Shown here piece by piece: positions 22,755 to 31,305 of a stretch of DNA of 64,000 bases (position 1 is its first letter; each line of letters starts with the position of its first letter). Location: contig NC_072790.1 in NCBI RefSeq assembly GCF_028583425.1, positions 210,530,897 to 210,594,896 of the forward strand. The letters run 5' to 3'. The DNA is from Eublepharis macularius (Eukaryota; Chordata; Lepidosauria; Squamata; Eublepharidae). A model generated the notes under the pieces. That model saw only the letters and a program-made list of their open reading frames with translations, ran no database searches and was not told the origin of the DNA. Both the position numbers and the translations under genes were made by a program.

Positions 22755-23423
22755 AACTACAATGCCAAGACCACGGCAATACAGCCCGGAAAACCCCCAA
22801 CAACCATCGTTCTCCGGCCGTGAAAGCCTTCGACAATTATCTCATTTTGTTTATGTGAAAATTGATGTTTTGAGAATCCCTCCCTGTTTTATTTTTTTTA
22901 TCAGAAAGTTGTGCAAGGTATTTTGCATGTGCTGTTTGCCACACCCTTCATCCCTCCTGCCCTGTATAACTGACATGTGTATCAACATTGATAAATCACT
23001 TCAAAAACCATTATTGTTTGTATATAAAGTTTTATCATTCTTTCTGGCACAGTGTTTTGTATAGTATGCTTTTGCATAGTGTGATTAAGTGCATGTGTGT
23101 GTCAATAAAATACCAAACAAAAAAATTATATGTAAGTATATACAATTGCATAAAGTTTGCTTTGGAGCAATGTTTTAGTGTGAACATATATATTGCCAAC
23201 ATATAAGGATCAGACAGAGGTGAAAGTTATGACAAACAGCACATGATTCGGTTTGCGAAATTAGCCTAGTTACATCAGAATTCTCTGGGATTCATTGCAA
23301 AGGCTAATTCTGGAAAACTAAGAAATGGCATGAAGAAAATCTCTAATACATACTTGAAGCCATTGTTGTGCTGCTGCTGCTGTTGTTTTGCTTTGTCACT
23401 GAGATCCAAGGCAGATTGCACAC

Positions 23424-23898
23424 TGCAAGTGAATATAATATATTCAATAGCTCAGTTCAAAGTACTAGTTATTACATACAAAGTTCTTCACAGCTTTAGT
23501 CCGGCATACCTACGGGACCGCCTCCCTCCCTATGTTCCTCCACGGCAGCTTCGCTCATCTGAACAGGGTCTCCTGCAGGTACCAGGCTGCACACAGGTGA
23601 AGTCAGCAGCAGCCCGTCCACAGGTTTTCTCTGTGGTGGCCCCTATCCTGTGGAGTGACCTGCCTGAGGAAGTCAGAAGAGCCCCTACTCTCCTGGCTTT
23701 TCATAAACGATGCAAAACCAAACTATTCAAAAAGTCTTGTTACTCAAATGGGAGGGCTGCATTGTAGGGATGGGGTCTCAGGTGCTGGGGATTATAGACT
23801 TCATCACCATTTTTGCCTCATATATTATCTGCTGTTTTAAATATGTACTCCTATGTACAACCATCACTCCATGCTGTCTAATGTTAGTCCTAGAACTG
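23424..23898 (+). mobile_element. L2-like LINE 3' region, left part (split by PLE)
   Basis: The frame 23330-23767 reads AQFKVLVITYKVLHSFSPAY, LRDRLPPYVPPRQLRSSEQ, VFSVVAPILWSDLPEEVRRA and PTLLAFHKRCKTKLFKKS, the C-terminal extension of an L2-like LINE protein close to the copy at 63068-63325. The PLE at 23899 interrupts its 3' UTR; the remainder resumes at 32884. The split ends share agtcctagaactg (23886-23898 and 32871-32883), the PLE's target-site duplication. The copy is 5'-truncated. Confidence 0.75.
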
Positions 23899-23948
23899 GT
23901 TGTTGTGGGTTTTCCGGGCTGTATTGCCGTGGTCTTGGCATTGTAGTT

Positions 23949-23989
23949 CCTGACGTTTCGCCAGCAGCTGTGGCTGGCATCTTCAGAGG
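23949..23989 (-). ncRNA. Hammerhead-like ribozyme motif, PLE left arm
   Basis: Same motif as at 32744-32784 on the opposite strand, with stem I AGG/CCT, the CTGAAGA box, six-pair stem II, GAA and the ACGT tetranucleotide all preserved. Confidence 0.6.
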
Positions 23990-24057
23990 TGTAGCACCAA
24001 AAGACAGAGATCTCTCAGTGTCACAGTGTGGAAAAGATGTAGGTCATTTGTATTTAC

Positions 24058-24660
24058 TCAGGAGGGGTGGGGTTGAGCTGAGTCATCCTGTAAGAGTTTC
24101 CCAGGGTGTGGAATGCTAATGGCGGGAGGCTTCACTGTATCCTGAGGAGGTTCTTTTGCATATGGATTGGTACTTGATGTGCTAATCTTCTCTGCAGGGC
24201 TATTGTCAAGGATAGAATGTTTTGTTAGCCTGGTGTTTTTCAGAACTGGCAACCATGCTCGGTTCATTCTTAAGGTTTCTTCTTTCCTGTTGAAGTTTTG
24301 CTTGTGCTTGTGAATTTCAATGGCTTCCCTGTGCAGTCTGACAAAGTAGTTGGAAGTGTTGTCCAGTATTTTGGTGTCCTGGAATAAGATACTGTGCCCT
24401 GTTTGAGTTAGGCTATGTTCAGCCACTGCTGATTTTTCAGGTTGTCCAAGTCTGCAGTGTCTTTTATGTTCTTTTATTCTTGTCTGGATGCTACGCTTTG
24501 TGGTCCCGATGTAAACTTGTCCACAGCTGCAGGGTATACGGTATACTCCTGCAGAGGTTAGGGGGTCTCTGCTGTCTTTTGCTGATCGTAGCATCTGTTG
24601 TATTTTTCGGGTGGGTCTGAATACTGCTTGAAGGTTATGCTTTTTCATAAGCTTTCCCAT
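24058..24660 (-). CDS. PLE GIY-YIG endonuclease domain, inverted partial copy
   Basis: 200 codons, identical in layout to the C-terminal half of the protein at 31485-32675: GVYRIPCSCGQVYIGTTKRS is the GIY-YIG core (GVY...VYIG), with the Cys pair typical of PLE proteins before it and RTRIKEH-type helix (IQTRIKEH) after it. A downstream HSLTQTGH block and a Lys/Asn-rich tail end at the stop. GIY-YIG nucleases cut DNA with the core Tyr residues and a downstream Arg and Glu; in PLEs they make the target nick. Only a few residues differ from the right-hand copy (K/E before RHCRLG; L/A after NRAW; L/P in HSILDN). It has no RT part or promoter of its own and is a by-product of insertion. Confidence 0.8.
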   Translation of the reverse strand: MGKLMKKHNLQAVFRPTRKIQQMLRSAKDSRDPLTSAGVYRIPCSCGQVYIGTTKRSIQTRIKEHKRHCRLGQPEKSAVAEHSLTQTGHSILFQDTKILDNTSNYFVRLHREAIEIHKHKQNFNRKEETLRMNRAWLPVLKNTRLTKHSILDNSPAEKISTSSTNPYAKEPPQDTVKPPAISIPHPGKLLQDDSAQPHPS

Positions 24661-24683
24661 CTGATCAGTAATTCCTTTGATAT

Positions 24684-25183
24684 TCCTTTGACAGCCAGGA
24701 TTCTACGAAAGGCAAAGCTTCCCACCAGCAATATCACACGCAAGGAGAGAAATGCCATCAAGACCCTCAATGCAGATCCAGACATCATCATTCTACCAGC
24801 TGATAAAGGCAATGCTACAGTGATCATGAAAACAGAGGAATACAAAAAGAAGATTAAGGAACTCCTGGACCCCTCCACCTACAAAAAACTAAAACGAGAT
24901 CCCACTTGCAAAATCACCAGGCTAACAAATGCACTGATCAAGAATTCCTCACTACATCCCGACACGCACAGAAAACTATGCAAGACTGAAGCACAGCCAC
25001 CTAGACTATATGGACTCCCCAAAATACATAAGGATTCAGTCCCACTCCGACCCATTGTGAGTGCCATTGGTTCACCGACATATGAATTAGCTAGACATCT
25101 GGCAGATCTCCTGCAGGACCACATCGGGAAAACCTCGTCTTACATCAAAGATTCAGCAGATTTCATCAACAAAATCAGTTCTC
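24684..25183 (+). CDS. PLE reverse transcriptase, N-terminal part (before L1)
   Basis: Plus-strand coding with LRKAKLPTSNITRKERNAI, DPDIIILPADKGNATVIM and LYGLPKIHKDSVPLRPIVS. These are the first conserved RT blocks of PLEs (the ILPADKGN and GLPKIHK signatures are diagnostic). It is preceded by the inverted arm rather than a natural start, so the Met at 24598 lies in arm sequence and is not the native start. The coding run is cut by the L1 at 25184 and the same reading frame resumes at 31306. PLE RTs are related to telomerase and copy RNA at a nicked target. Confidence 0.8.
25168..25183. repeat. Target-site duplication of nested L1, left copy
   Basis: aacaaaatcagttctc is repeated exactly at 31290-31305 after the poly(A) run. 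The 16-bp length and the A-rich start fit L1 endonuclease cleavage. Confidence 0.95.
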
Positions 25184-26094
25184 GACTTCCGGTTTGGGAT
25201 TTATGGAGGTCTAACGCAGCTCCATTTGCGGAGCTGACCGGACTGCCGTTTTAACCGGCCGGAGGGGTGAAAATAACCCGCGGCCGACTGCTCTCAGGCG
25301 GGGAGCAGGCAAAGAACGCTCAAGACCCTAGGGTGAGTTAGATCTTGGACGAGGGGGGGCTCTACACAAGGAGTCTCCCCCCTGATCCTTGAGGTCCCAC
25401 CTTGCGACGGGTCGGCTATAATCTCTGCGGCAGTTTTGGGGCCAATTCGGCTGGCATAAGACCTACATACCCAAGCTTCGATCGGGGAGGGAAGTCGAGA
25501 GGAGAATTTAAGATCGAAACAGCGATTACAACCCGAGAAAGCTGAAGAGAAGGTAAAGATCGCTATCTCTTGAAACGGGACAGATTGATAAAAACAGAGA
25601 AGAAAGAAAGTAGATTTTTAAACTGCAACAGACTAGTGAAAAGGAGGCGAAGACTCGGCAGGAGTTGTATTTTAAAAGAGACTAAATTTAAAGAAGTTAT
25701 TGCAAAAATTGGACTATTGTTTTGAATACCTGTGGTTTCGGAGCTGTGGGAAAAAGACACCATCGCGAGACCTGCTGTGGGAAGACGGGAGACAGGAAGT
25801 GCGTAACAACAATAGAGTGGCTGGAGGGAAGCGGCCCTTGCCGACGGACAGGAAGCAGGGAATCGCCATTTTTGAAAGGGGAAGGGTCGCGGCTTCAGCG
25901 GAAGAGGAAGTAGGCCATCTTGGATTACAATAACATAGAGAAACCATAGAGAAAAGACGCCCGACATTTTGGATAGAAAAAAATTAATTTTGGCAAAGAT
26001 TGGGACATTTGAAAAAAAGGAAAACGTTTAAATATACGCCACGGAGCTAAGGAAGAGAGCAGATTCGTGGGAGCGAGCTAAAGCAAGCCCCACG
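25184..26094 (+). promoter_or_regulatory. L1 5' UTR / internal promoter region
   Basis: 911 bp, moderately GC-rich with CpG clusters near 25230-25300 and 25740-25900, ending just before ORF1. In L1s this region carries the internal RNA polymerase II promoter. The same region, in more diverged form, precedes ORF1 of the L1 at 46094-52301. Specific factor sites were not identified. Confidence 0.6.
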
Positions 26095-26877
26095 ATGTCG
26101 AAAAAAGAGTGGCAATTGGCGATAGAAAATTTGGACAAAAAACTTATAGACATGATGAAAGAACTTAAGGACACGAAACTGGAGCTTATTAAAGAGGTCA
26201 AAGAAGTTACACAGACAGTAAAGTCGGAGCTGTCAGAAGTGAAAAAAGGCGTGGAAACGATTAGTAGTGAATTACAAGGAATGCAGCAGAGAGTTAAAAC
26301 AGTAGAAGACGCGATGGAGAATTTAATAGACACGCAACAAACAGAGATGAGACTGGTGAAGGGGAGGATGTCAATTGCAGAAACTAAACACATGGAGAAG
26401 CAGCTTCGTTTTCGTGGTCTGCCGGAAGTGGAAGGGAAGTCAGCGCAAGAACAGATGACTGAGGTGTTGGCTGATTACCTGGGGAAGGAGGAGGAGGAAA
26501 TTGTGGCTATCCTAGATGTGGCGTACCGTGTGAACTCGAGAATTGCAACCCAGAGGAAACTACCAAGGGATGTGATTGTGCAGTTTACAACTAGAAACAT
26601 GAAAGAGAGGATTGTGACAAAACAATTTCAAGATCCATTGGAGATTGATGGCAAGACGATTATCATAATGAAGGAACTGCCCAGATCAGTGTTACTGGAC
26701 AGGAAAAAATATAGAGTGCTAATTCAGACTTTGAAGGACATGAATATCAGGTACAGATGGGAGTTACCGGAAGGAGTGTCCTTTGAGTTTGGAGGGGCAA
26801 AAAAACGCATCAGATCTGAGCGGGAGTTGGAGAGATTTATCAAGGACAATGAAAAAGACTTACCAACAAAACCATGA
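26095..26877 (+). CDS. L1 ORF1 protein (RNA-binding chaperone)
   Basis: 260 aa. Residues about 1-105 are a heptad-rich coiled coil (KKEWQLAIENLDKKLIDMM, ELKDTKLELIKEVKEV, then LQGMQQRVKTVEDAMENL), the trimerisation part of L1 ORF1p. An RRM-like domain follows, with KQLRFRGLPEVEGKSAQE and DVIVQFTTRNMKERIV. The C-terminal domain has LPRSVLLDRKKYRVLIQTL, then RYRWELPEGVSFEFGG and ERELERFIK. ORF1p coats L1 RNA and aids reverse transcription at the target. The start at 26095 is supported by the equivalent MSKKEWQ start in the copy at 51361. The frame is open throughout. Its stop overlaps the ORF2 start as ATGA at 26874-26877. Confidence 0.95.
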   Translation: MSKKEWQLAIENLDKKLIDMMKELKDTKLELIKEVKEVTQTVKSELSEVKKGVETISSELQGMQQRVKTVEDAMENLIDTQQTEMRLVKGRMSIAETKHMEKQLRFRGLPEVEGKSAQEQMTEVLADYLGKEEEEIVAILDVAYRVNSRIATQRKLPRDVIVQFTTRNMKERIVTKQFQDPLEIDGKTIIIMKELPRSVLLDRKKYRVLIQTLKDMNIRYRWELPEGVSFEFGGAKKRIRSERELERFIKDNEKDLPTKP

Positions 26878-29800
26878 ATATGGAGTGTAAAGTATTATCT
26901 TGGAATGTAAATGGACTAAACTCACCGAATAAGAGGAAAAATATTTTTCATTGGCTACTAAAACAAAAATGTGATATTGTTTGTTTGCAGGAGACCCATA
27001 TTAGAAAACAGGATGTAAAATATTTAAAATCTGGAAAATTGGGCAAAGAATTTGTAGCGGCCTCTAACAAGAAAAAAAGAGGAGTGGTGTTGTACATAAA
27101 AGAGGAGCTGCAGCCAAAATTTGTTATGAGAGATGTGGAAGCTAGATTTGTAGCAGTGGAATGTAATTGGAATTTAAAGAGAGTGTTGGTAGTCGGACTT
27201 TATGCACCTAACGGTGCAAAGGAAAGCTTCTTTGAGGATTTAAGGAAGCATTTAGACGATCTTGTATATGACCAGATAATTCTTGCTGGAGATTTCAATG
27301 GAGTGACAGATTTGGAACTAGACAAAAAGACTACAACAGCACAAAAGAAAAGAGGACTATTGCCAAAGCTTTTTTTTGAGTTGATTCAACAAGAGACTCT
27401 CGAAGACGTATGGAGGAGAGAATATCCTAAAACCAAACAGTTTACTTTTTATTCTGCAAGGCATCTTACACTATCAAGAATTGATATGATCTGGGCCTCA
27501 AAGGACTTAGCGTTATGGACTAAGGAGGTAGAAATAATGCCGATGGTAGGCTCAGATCACAATCCAATTATGTGGAAATTTGGAAAAAGGAGGAAAAGGA
27601 AAGCCTGGAGAATAAATGAGGACTTGTTACAGGAAAGTGAGAATATGGAAATATTGAGAAGAGAGACAAAGTTTTTTATACAATACAACGTGAATAAAGA
27701 AGTACCAACCAATAAAGTTTGGGATGCTTACAAGGTGGTTGTAAGGGGCATACTAATGGACTTAAATGGCAGAGCAAGGAAAAAGAAAGAGGAGAAAAGA
27801 CAAGAGATTGAGGAGAAAATAAAGGCCAAAGAAGCACAGTTAAAAAAGAGACCAGGGAAAAAGAAAATATATCAGGAAATCAAAATTCTTCAAGAACAGT
27901 TAACAGCAATGAGTAATAAAGAATTGGAGTGGAACCTTAAAAGACTGAATCAAAAAGCTTTTGAGGGTGCTAATAAACCTGGGAAATATTTGGCATGGCA
28001 ATTGAAGAAGAAAAGGGAAAAGAAAATAATAAATAAAATCTGTGAAGAAAACAAAACGTATCTGGAACAGACTACCATTAGTAGAGCCTTTTATAAATTT
28101 TATGCTAAGCTGTATAATAAAAAAGAAGTAACCAAAGAATCAATAGCATCATATTTGGAGAAAACCAAACTTCCAGAGATCTCGGAAGCTTGGAGAAATA
28201 AGTTGAATAGTGAAGTAACCGATGAGGAAATAAGTAAGGCAATACAATCTGCAAATCTAGGAAAGGCGCCAGGGCCAGATGGACTTACGGCTAAATTTTA
28301 TAAGACAATGGCCAATGAACTGGCACCATTCCTAAAAGAGGTGATGAATGGAGTTTTTAGGGATCAAAGAATTCCAGACACTTGGAGCGAAGCGAATATA
28401 TCATTGATCCCTAAAGAGGGCCAAGATTTGACTAACGTGAAAAATTACAGACCTATATCACTACTTAACAATGATTATAAAATTTTTGCGAAGATATTGG
28501 CGGAGAGACTGAAGGGGTGGCTCTCGGAAGTCATAGAGGAAGAACAAGCAGGCTTTTTGCCAGACAGACAAATAAGAGACAATTTAAGGACAGTGATCAA
28601 TGCTATTGAATACTATGATAAGCGTTGTGATAAAGAGGTTGGTTTCTTCTTTGTAGACGCTGAAAAAGCGTTTGACAATTTAAACTGGGACTTTTTGTTT
28701 GCCACTATGGAAAAGCTACAATTGGGAGAAAGATTCATCAGAGCAATTAAAGAAATCTATAGAGACCAGACTGCAGCAATTGTAGTGAATGATGAATTGA
28801 CCAAGAAATTGACGATTAGTAAAGGAACAAGACAAGGTTGCCCGTTATCTCCATTGTTGTTCATTTTAGTATTGGAGATTCTGATGATACAAATACGACA
28901 AGATGAGGAAATACGAGGAATGAAAATAAAGGACTATTCATACAAGGTTAGAGCATTTGCTGATGACATAATGTTAATTGTAGAAGATCCATTGGAGAAC
29001 ATGCCAAAAGTGATAGATAAGATCAAGGAGTTTGGTGACTTGGCAGGTTTCTTCATTAACAAAAAGAAGTCAAAGATATTATGCAAAAACATGACTAAGC
29101 AGAAACAACAATTGTTAATGGAAACAACGGACTGTGAAGTAACTAGTAAGGTGAAATATTTGGGAGTTGAGCTGACTGCAAAAAATATAGATTTGTTCAA
29201 GAATAATTATGAAAAATTATGGACTCAGATAGAGAGAGACTTGATCAAATGGAATAGACTGAATCTGTCATGGTTGGGCAGGATTGCAGCAGTTAAGATG
29301 AATGTGTTACCAAGAGTAATGTTTTTGCTACAGACAATACCAATCATCAGAGACTCTAAACAATTTGAAAAATGGCAGAGGAAAATATCAGATTTTGTTT
29401 GGGCAGGCAAGAAGCCTCGAGTGAAAGTAAAAGTTCTACAAGATGCAAAGGAAAGAGGCGGAATGCAACTGCCCAACTTGAGACTTTATCATGATGCAAT
29501 CTGCCTAGTTTGGTTAAAAGAGTGGATGACGTTAAAGAATAAGAAACTATTAGCCCTAGAGGGATATAAAAAATTTTTTGGATGGCACGCATACCTATGG
29601 CACGACAAAGTAAAGGTCAACTCGATGTTCCTACATCATTTTGTAAGGAGAAGTTTATATACAATCTGGAAGAAGTACAGAATTTACTTACAAGAAGGAA
29701 CCCCCTTGTGGGTGGTTCCATACGAGGTGATAGATCCGAGAGCTGTTGATAATGAACAACAATGTTTAACATACAAAGAAATAACTAAAATTGAAGTATC

Positions 29801-30290
29801 TAAACTTAGAATAAAGACGCAAGAGGAACTATCACCTAACTACGATTGGTTCCAGTACAGACAGATTAGAGATTTATACAATTCGGACTCTGTAAAAGGG
29901 GGCATACGAACAGAGAACTCGGAACTAGAGCAGACCCTTCTTAAAGAAGACAAGAAAAGAATATCCAAGGTATACCAAGTACTGTTGAAATGGTATACTG
30001 AGGATGAGATAGTTAAAACACAGATGGTGAAATGGGCTATAAATTTCAATAAAGAAATAACAATGGAGGCATGGGAATACTTGTGGAAAACTACAATGAA
30101 GACAACGACATGTATCAATATTAAAGAGAACATTTTCAAAATGATCTATCGTTGGTACATGACACCAAAGAAGATTGCGCTAGGGAACTTGAATACCTCT
30201 AATAAATGCTGGAAATGTAAGAAACATGAGGGCTCCCTCTATCATATGTGGTGGTCGTGTGAGGTAGCTAGGCAGTTCCGGGGGAAATAA
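26874..30290 (+). CDS. L1 ORF2 endonuclease / reverse transcriptase, one frameshift
   Basis: 1138 aa in this frame. The APE-type endonuclease (about 1-235) has SWNVNGLN, LQETHI, AGDFNGVTD, RIDMIWAS and SDHNPIM (near 228). RT blocks are GKAPGPDGLTAKFYK, NYRPISLLNNDYKIFAKIL, EEQAGFLPDRQIRDNL, FVDAEKAFDNLNWDF, TRQGCPLSPLLF (near 652) and AFADDIML with the catalytic FADD at about 695-698. The zinc-knuckle-like CWKCKKHEGSLYHMWWSC lies near 1112-1129. Compared with the copy at 46815-47309, the usual W-G-E after QF is replaced by R-G-K and a stop, caused by a one-base loss in a G run near 30280; the normal continuation occupies the next frame (30299-30634). All catalytic boxes lie upstream of the lesion. 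Confidence 0.95.
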   Translation: MNMECKVLSWNVNGLNSPNKRKNIFHWLLKQKCDIVCLQETHIRKQDVKYLKSGKLGKEFVAASNKKKRGVVLYIKEELQPKFVMRDVEARFVAVECNWNLKRVLVVGLYAPNGAKESFFEDLRKHLDDLVYDQIILAGDFNGVTDLELDKKTTTAQKKRGLLPKLFFELIQQETLEDVWRREYPKTKQFTFYSARHLTLSRIDMIWASKDLALWTKEVEIMPMVGSDHNPIMWKFGKRRKRKAWRINEDLLQESENMEILRRETKFFIQYNVNKEVPTNKVWDAYKVVVRGILMDLNGRARKKKEEKRQEIEEKIKAKEAQLKKRPGKKKIYQEIKILQEQLTAMSNKELEWNLKRLNQKAFEGANKPGKYLAWQLKKKREKKIINKICEENKTYLEQTTISRAFYKFYAKLYNKKEVTKESIASYLEKTKLPEISEAWRNKLNSEVTDEEISKAIQSANLGKAPGPDGLTAKFYKTMANELAPFLKEVMNGVFRDQRIPDTWSEANISLIPKEGQDLTNVKNYRPISLLNNDYKIFAKILAERLKGWLSEVIEEEQAGFLPDRQIRDNLRTVINAIEYYDKRCDKEVGFFFVDAEKAFDNLNWDFLFATMEKLQLGERFIRAIKEIYRDQTAAIVVNDELTKKLTISKGTRQGCPLSPLLFILVLEILMIQIRQDEEIRGMKIKDYSYKVRAFADDIMLIVEDPLENMPKVIDKIKEFGDLAGFFINKKKSKILCKNMTKQKQQLLMETTDCEVTSKVKYLGVELTAKNIDLFKNNYEKLWTQIERDLIKWNRLNLSWLGRIAAVKMNVLPRVMFLLQTIPIIRDSKQFEKWQRKISDFVWAGKKPRVKVKVLQDAKERGGMQLPNLRLYHDAICLVWLKEWMTLKNKKLLALEGYKKFFGWHAYLWHDKVKVNSMFLHHFVRRSLYTIWKKYRIYLQEGTPLWVVPYEVIDPRAVDNEQQCLTYKEITKIEVSKLRIKTQEELSPNYDWFQYRQIRDLYNSDSVKGGIRTENSELEQTLLKEDKKRISKVYQVLLKWYTEDEIVKTQMVKWAINFNKEITMEAWEYLWKTTMKTTTCINIKENIFKMIYRWYMTPKKIALGNLNTSNKCWKCKKHEGSLYHMWWSCEVARQFRGK

Positions 30291-30298
30291 TAAGAGAA

Positions 30299-30634
30299 AT
30301 GAGTGAAATTTTACAGTTTCAAATAAATAAGAACCCAGAACTCCTGCTGCTAAACTTGGGAATGGAGGGAATTCCAGCCCATCATAGGACGTTGATTTTT
30401 TATATGACTGCAGCAGCTAGACTTTTGTATGCGCAGAAATGGAAAGTACAAGAAGTGCCAACTATTGAAGATTGGATCTACAAATTGCTGTATATGGCTG
30501 AAATGGACAAGATGACAAGGAAACTGAGAGATCTGGACTCAGGGCAGTTTAACACAGACTGGGAGAAGCTGAAACAATATCTGGAGAAGAAATGGGAGGT
30601 GGGAGGAAAACTGTGGCAGTTTGAGAACTACTGA
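30299..30634 (+). CDS. L1 ORF2 C-terminal tail in shifted frame
   Basis: About 111 codons continue ORF2 beyond the frameshift: EILQFQINKNPELLLLNLG, RTLIFYMTAAARLLYAQKW, PTIEDWIYKLLYMAEMDKM and GGKLWQFENY before the stop. The same blocks are contiguous with the zinc-knuckle part in the copy at 46815-47309 and in similar order at 40620-41102. The Met at 30299 is internal to the tail, not a start. With the frameshift mended on paper only by comparison, ORF2 length is near the usual 1.25-1.3 thousand residues. Confidence 0.9.
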   Translation: MSEILQFQINKNPELLLLNLGMEGIPAHHRTLIFYMTAAARLLYAQKWKVQEVPTIEDWIYKLLYMAEMDKMTRKLRDLDSGQFNTDWEKLKQYLEKKWEVGGKLWQFENY

Positions 30635-31289
30635 AGTATAATAAAAGTATAAAAGAGAGGGGTGACTTTACCGGGGGAGGAAGAGAAATGTGAATTTATA
30701 AGCAGTTAGATTAATTGATTGAGATATATATAGATATGTATAGGTTAACTGATAGAGAATAATTAATGATAAGGTTTAAACATGAGGATTGACTAACTAA
30801 CAATATTTTCTTTCTTTGACAAGATTTATATGCACCAAACTGAATGTATAGAAGAGTTAAATTGAATGAGTATCTGAGGAGTTATATAGAATTACTATAA
30901 AAAGATGAAATGAGTAATACATAGAGAACAAATCAAATTGTTTGATTTAAATGTGGGAATTTTTTATGGTTTATGATATATAGGTTTATATAGAAATATT
31001 CAAAACTGGAAAATGGGATAAATTGTTTATCTAAAGACGTATAGTTTGGGTGTATAATAAGTAAGGGAGTTAAAGATGTACTGCTTAATATAATGGAGAA
31101 TGTATATCTGTTTTAGATAGAGGAATTTAATAGAAGTAAGGGAAAAGGGACAGAGGGTGGGAAAGCTGTTGGAAGTCAACAAAAGGGGGGGAAAGGGAGG
31201 GGGTTAGAAACGAAAAATTAGGGGAAAATTGATTGTAATGCAAAAATAATAATGTTCTAACCCAATAAAAAACTTTTCAAAAAAAAAAA
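30635..31289 (+). other. L1 3' UTR and poly(A)
   Basis: AT-rich 655 bp with a purine-rich stretch (gggggggaaagggagggggt near 31187-31205), then ccaataaaaaacttttc and an A run of at least 12. A G-rich tract just upstream of the 3' end is a known L1 feature. Confidence 0.85.
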
Positions 31290-31305
31290 AACAAAATCAG
31301 TTCTC
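31290..31305. repeat. Target-site duplication of nested L1, right copy
   Basis: Exact repeat of 25168-25183. Confidence 0.95.

Larger units (their letters stand above)
22458..22849. mobile_element. PLE-derived hairpin mini-element with 15-bp TSD
   Basis: The element proper is 22473-22834, flanked by the direct repeat aattatctcattttg (22458-22472 and 22835-22849). It consists of two inverted copies, about 22473-22629 and 22646-22804, of the 3' end of the PLE at 23899-32870, separated by a 16-nt spacer (ctcaggaggggtgggg). The conserved 30-nt tail starting catcgttctccggccgtgaa is present only on the right, exactly as in the long PLE. Each arm carries a hammerhead-like motif facing away from the centre. 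No coding sequence remains. The intact TSD and near-perfect arms show that it moved as a unit and is fairly young. Confidence 0.85.
25184..31289 (+). mobile_element. L1 LINE, full length, nearly intact
   Basis: About 6.1 kb with an exact 16-bp target-site duplication. It has a 5' UTR (25184-26094), ORF1 (26095-26877), ORF2 (from 26874), a 3' UTR with aataaa near 31264 and a terminal A run. The 5' terminus gacttccggtttggga matches the 5' end of the minus-strand copy ending at 52301 (gacttctggcttggga), so the start is probably the family's true one. A single-base loss in a G run near the end of ORF2 is the main visible lesion. It sits inside the RT region of the PLE. This is the least damaged autonomous-type LINE in the window. 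Confidence 0.95.

Noticed and set aside
25563-25967. 134-codon minus-strand frame
   Set aside because: Antisense of the L1 5' UTR with no supporting feature; an antisense promoter product cannot be argued from sequence alone.
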